This document shows positions 14,849-26,800 of a DNA stretch of 36,703 bases, piece by piece (the stretch's first letter is position 1; each line of letters starts with the position of its first letter). The DNA lies in NCBI RefSeq assembly GCF_009932375.1, contig NZ_BLJG01000054.1, forward strand, positions 1 to 36,703, written 5' to 3'. The notes beneath the pieces were generated by a model. It was not told the DNA's origin, searched no databases, and saw only the letters and a list, made by a program, of their open reading frames with translations. The position numbers were made by a program, and so were the translations under genes. Source of the DNA: Pseudomonas juntendi. Its GTDB lineage: Bacteria > Pseudomonadota > Gammaproteobacteria > Pseudomonadales > Pseudomonadaceae.

Positions 14849-17800
14849 ATGGACAACATCGTCGTCGCCGATAAGCAAACTGAAGTCGCCACTCAGAGCG
14901 CCTGGGGCAATATCAATCTCAAAGGGCCAGGCGTCGTGCAGATGCCCGTGGCTCCCGATCAGCTGGCCACCGTCACCCAGCGCGGGCAGGACTTGGTCCT
15001 CACCCTGAAGTCCGGGGAAAAAATCACCATCGGCAATTTCTTCGCAGTGGACCAGGCCGGTGTCGGCAGCGACATTGTCTTCGTTGGCGAGGACGGCACC
15101 CTGTGGCACGCCCAGTACAATGCGGCGGCATTCGAGGGCTTCACCTTCGAAGACGGAAACTCCCTGGATGAGCTGGTTGCAGGCCTGGGTACCGCTGGCA
15201 GCGCCATGCCCACCTGGGCGATTGCCGGGCTCAGCCTGCTCGGTGCCGGCGGTGCGGCGGCGGCGGCCGGCAGCGGGGGTGGCGGTGGCGGGGGTGGCGC
15301 CGACCCGGACACCACCCCACCGGCCACGCCCATCGACCTGTTGGTATCGCCCGATGGCCTGCGCCTGACCGGCCGCGCCGAAGCCGGCTCGACGGTAACC
15401 GTACGCGGGGCCGACGGCGCAGTGCTGGGCACTGCCGTAGCCGGCGCCGACGGCCAGTTCAGCATCACCCTGCAACCTGCGCAAACCGATGGTCAGGCCC
15501 TGGAGGTCAGTGCCAGCGACGCCGCCGGCAATGTTTCACCGCCGGCCAGCATCAACGCGCCAGATATCGACACGCCCGACACCACGGCCCCTGACCAGCC
15601 GAGTGACCTGGCCCTTGCCAATGGCGTTACCCTCAGCGGTCGCGGCGAGCCGGGTGCCACCGTGCAGGTGCGCGATACTGCCGGTAACCTGATTGGCAGC
15701 GGCGTGGTCAACGCCGACGGCACTTTCAGCCTCACGCTTTCCCCCGCACAAGCCAACGGTGAAGCCCTGGACATACGCCAGGTAGATGCCGCCGGCAACA
15801 GCTCGACACCCTTGGTGTTCACAGCCCCGGATATCACCGCCCCGGCTGCACCGAGCGCACTGGTGGTCAGCCAGGACGGTACGGTACTCACTGGCCGTGC
15901 CGAACCCGGCAGCACCGTACGTATCCTCGCCGCCGACGGCAGCCAGCTGGGCACCGCAGTGGTCGGCGCCACGGGCGTATTCAGCATTACCCTCAGCCCG
16001 GCGCAAGTGGATGGCCAAACACTGCAAGCCACGGCCACCGACGCAGCTGGCAACACCTCTACCGCCAGTTCGGTGACCGCGCCGAGCGTCGACGGCGGCG
16101 ACACCACCCCACCGCAAGCACCCAGCGACCTGGCCATCGGCCTGGCCGGCAGCCAGCTCAGCGGCCGTGGCGAAGCCGGCAGCACCGTGCAGGTGCGTGA
16201 TGCCGCAGGCACGGTCATCGCGACCGGCACCGTCGGCGCGGATGGTACCTTCGCCATTAGCCTGGACCCGGCCGTCAAGGATGGCAGCACCCTGCAAGTC
16301 ACCCTTACCGACGCTGCCGGCAACGTGTCGCAGCCAGGCGCAGTGACGTCGCCCGACCTGCTGCCACCGGCACAGCCCACCGACCTGGCACTGGCGGACG
16401 GCGTGACCTTCACCGGCCGCGGCGAACCGGGGGCCACCGTACAGGTGCGCGACGCTGCCGGTAACCTGCTCGGCTCGGCGGTGGTCAACCAGGACGGAAC
16501 GTTCAGCCTCAGCCTGTCCCCTGCCCAGGCCAACGGTGAAGCGCTTGACGTACGCCTGGTCGACGCCGCCGGCAACAGCTCGACGCCCCTGCAATTCAAC
16601 GCCCCGGACATTACTGCGCCGGATGCCGTCAGCGATATCCTGGTCGGTGCGGGCGGCACCCGCCTCAGTGGCCATGGTGAAGCCGGGGCTTCTGTGGAAG
16701 TGCGGGATGCCGACGGCAACCTGCTGGGTCGTGGCGTGGTCACGGCCAACGGCACCTTCCTGATCGACCTCGACCCGGCCGTGCAACCCGGCGACCAGCT
16801 GACCCTGCTGCAAGTGGACCCCAGCGGCAATGCTTCGGTGGCCGTCGAGTACGATGTACCGCTCACCACTGCCCCGGCCAGCCCCAGCGGGCTGGCCATC
16901 GATGCCGATGGCACTACCCTCACGGGCAGCGCCCCTGCCGGCAGCCGAGTGGAAGTACGCGATGCCAGCGGCACGCTGATTGGCAGCGCCGTAGCCAACG
17001 CCGACGGCAGCTTCAGCATCGAGCTCACCCCTGCCCAGGCCAACGGCGAACTGCTGAACGTACTGGCCCTCGATGCCGAGGGCGTGTCCTCCGTGCCCAC
17101 CCAGATCACCGCGCCCGATATCACGGCACCCGCGGCACCTGCCGAACTGGCCGTCAGTGCCGACGGCAGCGTGATCACCGGCCGCGCCGAACCCGGCAGC
17201 ACCGTGCGCATCGTGGCTGCCGATGGTACCGAGCTGGGCAGCGCCGTGGTCGGCCCGACCGGGGTGTTCAGCATCGAGCTGGCCCCACCACAAACCGACG
17301 GTGAAGTGCTGCAAGCCACCGCCACCGATGCGGCGGGCAACACCTCAGCCACCAGCGCGGTGACCGCGCCGGACCTCGATGGGGTCGATACCACGCCACC
17401 AGCAGCGCCGACCGACCTGGCCATAGCGCTGGCCGGTAGCCAGCTGAGCGGGCGTGGCGAACCTGGCGCCAGCGTGCAAGTCCGTGATGCGGCCGGGAAT
17501 ATCCTGGCCACCGGCAGCGTAGGTGCCGACGGCAGCTTCACCATCACCCTGGACCCGCCGGTGAACGACGGCAGTGCCCTGCAAGTGACCCTGACCGATG
17601 CTGCCGGCAACCAGTCGCCCCCCGGCTCGGTCACCTCACCCGACCTGCAGCCACCTGCGCCGCCAACCGAATTGGCCCTGCTTGGTGGGGTCACTTTCAA
17701 TGGCCGCGGCGAGCCCGGCGCCACCGTGCAGGTGCGCGACGCGGCTGGCACCCTTATCGGCAGCGGCGTGGTCGGTGCGGACGGGGCGTTCAGCCTGTCC

Positions 17801-20800
17801 TTGTCACCTGCCCAGGCCAATGGCGAGGCCCTGGATGTGCGCTTGGTCGATGCTGCTGGCAACAGCTCGATACCGCTGGAATTCACCGCACCCGACACCA
17901 CGCCACCGGCTGCCGTAAGCGACATCGTGGTCGGCGCCGACGGCCTGGCGCTGAGTGGGCGTGGTGAAGCCGGCGCCACCGTTGAAGTGCGAGATGCCGA
18001 CGGCACCGTGATCGGCAGCGGCGTGGTCAGCGCTAACGGTACCTTCCTGATCGACCTCGAACCGGCCGTGCAGCCCGGCGCGCAACTGAGCCTGGTGCAG
18101 ACCGACCCGAGTGGCAATGCCTCCGAGGCCCTGCAGTTCGCAGTGCCGACCACGCCTGCGCCCGCCAGCCCCAGCGACCTGGTGGTTGCCGAAGACGGCA
18201 GCAGCATCAGCGGCACCGCGCCGGCCGGCACCCGCGTGGAGGTCCATGATGCCAATGGCACGCTGCTTGGCAGTGGGGTTGCAGGCGACGATGGCAGCTT
18301 CACCGTCACCCTCGACCCCGCCCAGGCCAATGGCGAACTGCTGGACGTGGTGGCCATCGATGGCAGCGGTGCTTCGTCCCTGCCAGCCCAGATCTCAGCA
18401 CCGGACATCACCCCACCGGTCACCCCCAGCGAGCTGGTGATCAGCGCCGACGGCAGCGTGCTCACCGGCCGCGCCGAAGCCGGCAGCACCGTACGCGTGC
18501 TGGCGGCCGACGGCACCACGGTGCTTGGCACCGCGGTAGTCGGTGCCACCGGCAGCTTCAGCATCACCCTCGACCCCGCCCAGGTAAACGGCGAGGTGCT
18601 GCAAGTTACCGCTACCGATAATGCCGGCAACGCTTCTGCGGCCGGCATCGTGACCGCCCCAGACATTGACGGTGGCGACAACACCGCACCGCTGGCACCC
18701 ACAGACCTGGTGATCGGCCTGGCCGGCAGCCAGCTGAGCGGTCGCGGCGAACCCGGCACCCGCGTGGAGGTGCGTGACGCCCAAGGTAACGTGCTGGCCA
18801 ACGGCACGGTCAACCCGGATGGCAGCTTCGTCCTCACCCTGAGCCCAGCCGTCAACGACGGCAGCGCCCTGCAAGTGACCCTGACCGACGCTGCCGGCAA
18901 CGTTTCGCAACCTGGCACGGTCACCGCACCGGACCTGCAGGCCCCGGCCCAGCCGACCGACCTGGCCCTGGCCGATGGCGTCACCTTCACTGGCCGTGGC
19001 GAACCTGGCGCCACCGTGCAGGTGCGCAATGCGGATGGCACCGTGATCGGCAGCGGCGTGGTCGGTGCAGACGGGGCGTTCAGCATGTCCTTGTCACCTG
19101 CCCAGGCCAATGGCGAAGCCCTGGATGTACGCCTGGTCGATGCTGCCGGCAACAGCTCGATACCGCTGGCATTCACCGCACCCGACACCACGCCACCGGC
19201 GGCTGTGGGCGACATCGTGGTCGGCGCCGATGGCCTGGCGTTGAGTGGGCGTGGCGAAGCCGGCGCCACCGTTGAAGTGCGCAATGCCGACGGCACCGTG
19301 ATCGGCAGCGGCGTGGTCGCTGCCAATGGCGTTTTCCTGATCGACCTGAATCCTGGCGCGCAGCCCGGTGCTCAGTTGAGCCTGGTGCAAACCGACCCGA
19401 GCGGTAATACCTCCGAAGCGCTGCAGTTCGAGGTGCCGGTCACCCCTGCCCCTGCCAGCCCGAGCGACCTGATAGTCGCCGAAGATGGCAGCAGCATCAG
19501 CGGCGCCGCGCCGGCCGGCAGCCGCGTGGAGGTCTACGGCGCCGACGGAACGCTGGTTGGCAGTGTGCAGGTTGGCCAGGACGGCACCTTCACGGTCATT
19601 CTCAACCCGGCCCAGGCCAATGGCGAACTGCTGGAGGTGGTGGCCATCGATGGCAGCGGGGCTTCGTCCCTGCCAGCCCAGATCTCAGCACCGGACATCA
19701 CCCCACCGGTCACCCCCAGCGAGCTGGTAATCAGCGCCGACGGCAGCGTGGTCACCGGCCGCGCAGAAGTTGGCAGCACCGTACGCGTGCTGGCGGCCGA
19801 TGGCACCACGGTGCTTGGCACCGCGGTAGTCGGTGCCACCGGCAGCTTCAGCATTACCCTGGACCCCGCCCAGTTGAACGGCGAGGTGCTGCAAGTTACC
19901 GCTACCGATGCCGCCGGCAATGCTTCTACGGCCGGCACGGTCACCGCACCAGACATTGACGGTGGCGACAACACGCCACCGGAAGCCGCCACCAACCTGC
20001 TTGTCGGCCTGGCCGGTGCCCAGCTCAGCGGCCGCGGTGAAGCCGGTGCCAGCGTGCAAGTGCGCGACGCCCAAGGCAACGTGCTGGCAAACGGCACGGT
20101 CAACCCGGATGGCAGCTTCACCCTGGCCCTGGAACCTGCAGTCAAGGACGGCAGCACCTTGCAAGTGGTGCTGACCGACGCCGCCGGCAATGCCTCCGCC
20201 CCTGCGTCGGTGGTAACACCGGACCTGCAGGCCCCGGCCCAGCCGACCGGCCTGGCGCTGGTCGACGGCGTCACCCTCAGCGGTAGCGGCGAGCCAGGCG
20301 CCAGCGTGCAGGTGCGCGATGCCGCGGGCACCCTGCTGGGCAGCGCTCAGGTCAACGACGACGGCACGTTCAGCGTGACCCTGACCCCAGCACAGGCCAA
20401 CGGCGAAGTGCTGGACATTCGCCTGGTGGATGCTGCCGGCAACATTTCCTCGCCACTGCAGTACCAGGCGCCAGACACCACTGCCCCGGCGCAGGTCAGC
20501 AATATCGTGGTCGGCGCCGATGGCCTGGCCTTGAGCGGGCGTGGCGAAGCCGGCGCGACCGTGCAGGTGCGCGACGCCAACGGCACCCTGATCGGCAGCG
20601 GCGTGGTGACCGCCAACGGCACCTTCCTGCTCGACCTGGACCCGGCCGCGTTGCCGGGTGAACGCCTGAGCCTGATCCAGACCGACCCGAGCGGCAACGC
20701 CTCGCTGGCGCTGGACTATGACGTGCCGCTGGTAACCGTACCGCTCAGCCCAAGCGACCTGGTGGTCGCCGAAAACGGTACCAGCGTCAGTGGCTCGGCC

Positions 20801-23800
20801 CCCGTGGGCAGCCGCGTGGAAGTGCATGATGCCGAGGGTGCGCTGATCGGTAGCGTGGTGGTCGGCGCTGAAGGCACCTTCACCGTGGTCCTCAACCCGG
20901 CCCAGGCCAATGGCCAACTGCTGGATGTGGTAGCCATCGACAACAACGGCACTTCGTCGCTGCCGGTACAGGTCAGCGCACCAGACATCACGCCACCGGT
21001 GGCGCCTGGCGAACTGGCCATTACCGCCGACGGTACCGCCGTCAGCGGCCGTGCCGAACCTGGCAGCACCGTGCGCGTGCTGGCGGCCGATGGCAGCACC
21101 GTACTTGGCACTGTGGTGGTGGGCGCCAGTGGTGCGTTTGAAATCACCCTTAGCCCTGCCCAGGTGGCGGGCGAACAGTTGCAAGTGGTTGCCACCGACG
21201 CAGCCGGCAATGCCTCGCAGGCCGGCACCCTTACCGCACCGGTCATCGACAACGGCGGCGACACCACGCCACCAGAGCCTGCCACCAACCTGGCGATCAG
21301 CAATGACGGCCGCACCGTGTCCGGCCGCGGCGAAGCCGGCACCACCGTAGAGGTACGCAACGACCAAGGCCAACTGCTGGCCAGCGGCACCGTGCAGCAG
21401 GACGGCAGTTTCAACGTTACCCTGCCCACCCCGGTGGTGGATGGCTCGTCATTGCAAGTGACCTTGACCGATGCTGCTGGCAACGTGTCCAGCCCAAGCC
21501 CGCTGACCGCACCGGATCAGGTGGCGCCACTGCAACCCACCGACCTGGCGCTGGTCGATGGCGTCAGCCTGACCGGCAATGCCGAGGCCGGTGCTCGGGT
21601 AGAGGTACGCGACGCTGCTGGCAACGTGATCGGCAGTACACTCGCCGAAGCGGATGGCAGTTTCAGCCTCACCCTCGACCCGGCGCAGGCCAATGGCGAA
21701 ACCGTCAGCGTGCGGGTGACCGACGCCGCAGGCAACACCTCGCTGCCGTTGAGCTACGTAACCCCGGACATCACCCCGCCCGGCATCATCAGCAATGTGG
21801 TGCTGGGTGCTGGCAGCCTGGTCGTTTCCGGCCGCGGTGAAGCGGGTGCCACGGTAGAAATCCGGGATGGCAATGGCAACGTGATCGGCACCGGGGTGGT
21901 CGCAGCGAATGGCACCTTCCTGATCGACCTCGACAGCCCACTGGCCGCAGGCGACGCCATTGCGTTGCAACAGACCGATGCCGCCGGCAACCCTTCGGTT
22001 GCCCTGACGGTCACCGTACCGGCCATTGCCGTGCCGGACAGCCCGACGGGGCTGGTGGTAGCTGCCGATGGCAGCGCCATCAGTGGTACGGCCCCGGCTC
22101 GCAGCCTGGTGGAAGTGCGGGATGCCCAAGGCGGTGTGCTGGGTAGCGTGCAAGTCGGCAACGACGGCAGCTTCAACATCCCCCTCAGCCCTGCCCAGGC
22201 GAACGGCGAGCTGCTGGATGTGGTAGCCATCGACGCGGATGGCAACAGCTCACTGCCGACCCAGATCGGCGCACCGGACATCACCCCGCCCAACGAGGCC
22301 ACCGAGTTGCAACTGAGCAACGATGGCAGCGTATTGACCGGCCGTGGCGAACCCGGCACCCGCGTGCAGGTGGTGGACGCCCAGGGCAATGTACTGGGCA
22401 ATGCCCAGGTTGGCGCCGATGGCGTGATCAGCGTGGTCCTGAACCCGGCGCAAACCGATGGCCAGGAGCTGGACGTGGTGCTGCGTGACGCCGCTGGCAA
22501 CAGCTCGACCGCCACCGTTATCGCACCTGACCTGGATGGCCCGCTGCAACCGTCGGGTCTGGCCATCGACAGCGCCGGCATCCACCTCACCGGCCAGGGC
22601 CAGAGCGGCTCGCTGGTCACCGTGCGCGATGCCGACGGCAATGTGCTGGGGACCGCCACCGTGGGCGGGGACGGGCGCTTCGACGTCACCCTCAACGCAC
22701 CGCAGCGCAATGGCGAAAGCCTGACCGTGGAAGCCACCGACAGCCAAGGCAACAGTGCCGGGCCAGTGGACTTCACCGCACCAGACAGTACCCCGCCGCA
22801 AGCAGTGACCAACCCGGCCATCGATGGCGACGGCGTCACGGTCACCGGCAACGGTGAACCGGGTGCGACCGTGACCGTACGCGGGCCGGACGGCAGCGTA
22901 CTGGGCAGCATCGTGGTAGGCGCCAGTGGTGCGTTCGAAATCAGCCTCGATACCCCGCAAACCAACGGTCAGGCCCTGACCGTCGAGCAGCGCGACGCCA
23001 GTGGCAACCTGTCGACCGCGGTCGATCTGTCGGCACCGGATACCCAGGCCCCCGACACACCCACCGGCCTGGTACTGGCGGGTGACGGTGGCAGCCTGAG
23101 CGGTAGCGGCGAGCCGGGGGCGCAGGTAACCGTGACCGGCGCCGGCGGCGCCGTGCTGGGCACTGCCACCGTACAAACGGACGGCAGCTTCCAGGTGACC
23201 ATCGACCCACCGCAGCTCAATGGCCAGACCTTGGCCGTCACCCAGGCGGACGCGACCGGCAATACCTCCACCGCCGGCAGCGTCACCGCGCCGGACCTGG
23301 AAGCCCCGGTAGCCGCTGAAGGCCTAGGCATCAATGGCACGGGCACGGCACTCACCGGCCAGGCCGAACCAGGCAGTACCGTGCAGGTGCGCAACGGCGC
23401 TGGCGACCTGCTGGGCTCCGCGCAGGTGGAAGAGGACGGCAGCTTCAGCGTGCCCCTGGCCCCCGCCCAGACCAACGGCGAAACCGTGTCGGTGGTAGTG
23501 GTCGATGCTGGCGGCAACACGTCGCCATCCGTGGCGTTCACTGCCGACGACAGCACCGCACCGCAAGCACCGGGTGGCCTGACCATAAGCGCGGGCGGCG
23601 ACACCGTTCAGGGTACGGGCGAAGCAGGCAGCACCGTCGAGGTACGCAACGCCGCCGGCGACCTGCTGGGCAGCGTGGTGGTGCCGGTTGGCGGCAGCTT
23701 CATTGTCGCGGTCAGCCCGGCCCAGCTCGATGGCCAGGCGCTGCAGGTGACCTTGACCGATGTGGCGGGCAATGTCTCCGACAGCACCCCGATCACTGCA

Positions 23801-26800
23801 CCCGACCTCACCCCGCCGGCCTTGCCCACCGGGGTGGTGGTCAGCGAAGACGGCAGCACGGTCAGCGGCAATGCACCGGGCGCTGATACCGTGACGGTGC
23901 GTGACGGCGCAGGCGTGGAAACCACGGTTGAAGTGAACCCCGACGGCAGCTTCAACGTGCCACTGCCAACCCCGCAGAACAACGGCGAAAGCGTGACCGT
24001 GATCGTCACCGACCCGGCGGGCAACAGCTCGGCACCGGTTACCGTTACCGCACCCGACACCACCGACCCGGAACCTGCCAGCGGCGTGACTGTGAGCCCC
24101 GACGGCAGCAGCGTCGGCGGCACTGCAGAGCCGGGCAGCACCGTGGTCATCCGTAACCCGGACAACAGTGACCGTGGCACCACCACCGCAGGGCCGGATG
24201 GTACCTTCGTGGTGCCGGTCGACCCGCCGCTGGCCGCTGGCGAAGAGGTCAGCGTGGTGGTCATCGACCCGGCCGGCAACGAATCCGACGGTGTGACCCT
24301 GACTGGCCCGACCGGCAGCGAAGTGGCCACCCCGGCGGACCTGGCCATCAGCGCCGACGGCTTCGTGCTGACGGGCACCGGCACCGTGGGGGCGTTGATC
24401 ACCGTGACATCCGCCGGTACCACGCTGGGCACCGCGACGGTGGGCAGCGATGGTGTCTTCCGGGTGTTCTTCAGCAACGCTCAGCTCAATGCACAGACCT
24501 TGCAGGTCAGCGCACGGATAGGCACCGACGGCCAGCCATCGGTACCGGCCACCGTGGTCGCCAACGATACCACTGCACCCGAAGCCCCGAGCGCCACCAT
24601 CGACCGCACCGGCAGCACGCTGACCGGCCAAGGCGAAGTGGGCGCCAACGTGCGGGTCACCGACGCCCAGGGCAATGTGCTGGGTAGCGGCGTGGTCGGC
24701 AGCAATGGCCTGTACAGCATCACTCTGTCGCCGGCGGCCGCCAACGGCCAGAACCTGATCGTCACCCAGGCCGATGCTGCGGGTAACGTGTCGCTGGCCG
24801 CCAGCCTGCAGGCACCCGACCTGCAGGCCCCAGCCGCCGCCAGCGACCTCAGCCTGAACACCGCCGCCACCGTGGTCAGCGGCCAGGGCGAAGCCGGTGC
24901 CAGTGTCACTGTGCGCGATGCCAGTGGCGCCATCCTGGCTACCGGCACCGTCAACCAAAGCGGCCAGTTCCAGATCACCCTGCCCAGCGCGCAAGTCAAC
25001 GGCAGCCCGTTGCAGGTCACCCTCAGTGATGCCGCAGGCAACGTATCAGGCCCCGCCAGCCTGGCTACCCCGGATCGCACGCCACCTGCCGCCATTGTCG
25101 ACCCGCTGCTCAGTGCCGACGGCAGGCAGCTTTCCGGTAGCGGTGAAGTGGGCGCTACGGTACAGGTCAGCAATGCCGCCGGTACTGTGCTGGGTAGCGC
25201 TACGGTGGGCGCCGATGGCCGCTTCACCGTGACGTTCGACACGCCGCAAAACAGTGGTCAGGCCATTGGCGTGGCGCAAATAGACGCCGCCGGCAATACC
25301 TCGCCAGCGGTGACCGTGGCCACTCCAGACCTGACCCCGCCTGCACCGCTGACCAATGTGGTGCTGAACAACAACGGCCTGACCCTCAGTGGCCTGGGCG
25401 AAGCCGGCGCCAGCGTGACCGTGCGCGGGCCTGACGGCACCATCATCGGCACCGGCCTGGTCGCGGCCAACGGCAGCTTCAGCCTGACCTTGACCACTGC
25501 CCAGCTCAACGCCCAGCAACTGAGCGTGACCCAGACCGATGCGGGCAACAACACCTCCAGCGCGGTGGCAGTGACCGCACCCGACTTCACCCCGCCAGCA
25601 GCACCTACGGCATTGGCCCTGTCGGCGACGGGGCTGCAACTGACCGGCAACGCCGAAGCCGGCAGCACCGTGACCGTGCGCGATGCCGGCGGCAGCGTGC
25701 TGGGCAGCGTGGTGGCCAGCAGCAACGGCACTTTCCAGGTCACGCTGAACAGTGCCCAGACCAATGGCCAGAACCTGCAGGTAACTGCCACCGACGCGGC
25801 GGGCAATGTATCGCCAGCGGCGCCGTACACGGCCGCCGATACCACGCCGCCCGCGGCGGTCAGTAACGTGGCGGTGTCTGCCGATGGCGCGACCCTTACC
25901 GGCCAGGGCGAAGCTGGTGCGACGGTCACCGTACGCGCCCCGGACGCGACCATATTGGGTACCGCAACCGTGGCCGCCGATGGCAGCTTCAGCGTGGCCT
26001 TGTCGCCTGCGGCGCTCACCGGTGAACGCCTGGGCGTTGTGCAAACCGATGCCGCGCAGAACGCCTCGCCTGAGCAAAACGTGACTGCGCCGGGCATTCT
26101 GGCCCCCGCCACGCCAGACAACCTGGTGCTGGCAGCAGACGGTCTATCGGTCACCGGCACCGCCACGGCGGGCAGCACGGTCACTGTTTACGGCCCCAAC
26201 GGCGCGGTGCTGGGCAGCAGCCCGGTCGCCAACGACGGCACCTTCACCGTCAACCTGGGCAGTGCCCAGGCCAATGGCGAAGTGCTGCATGTGAGCGCAA
26301 TGGCCAGCGATGGCAGTCTGTCGCTGCCGGCCACCTTGCAGGCGCCGGACACTACGGCGCCACAACCGCTCAGCAACCTGGTGCTGTCCAGCGACGGCCT
26401 GGTCCTGACCGGGCGCGGCGAACCAGGCGCCACCGTTACCGTGGTCGGTGAAGGCGGTATCGATCTGGGCACGACAGTGGTCGATGCCAGCGGCAACTTC
26501 AGCGCCACCCTGGGCAGCGTCCAACTCAACGGCGAACAGCTCAGCGCCAGCCAGGCCGATGCGGCCGGCAACGAGTCCAACAGCGTGAGCATCACTGCCC
26601 CCGACCGCGTGGCACCGGATGCCGCCGCAGACCTGGCATTCGCCGGGGGCGGCAGCCTGCTTAACGGTAGCGGCGAGGCCGGCGCCAGCGTGTGGGTAAT
26701 GGCTGCCGATGGCAGCGTGCTGGGCACGGCCGTAGTGCGCGCCGACGGCAGCTTCCAGGTCGTGCTCGCCTCGCCGCAAGCCAACGGTCAGCCGCTACAG

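Noticed and set aside
15276..15299. Gly-codon run as a phase-variation tract
   Set aside because: The eight-Gly stretch is coded by mixed ggt/ggc/ggg codons, not a homopolymer, so slippage leading to frameshift is unlikely.
15493..19326. Antisense open frame of 1,277 codons (and others up to 838 codons on the minus strand of 15.5-31.4 kb)
   Set aside because: These mirror the high-GC repeat-coding DNA of lapF; the translations are periodic Ser/Arg/Pro/Ala-rich strings without domains or ribosome-binding sites.
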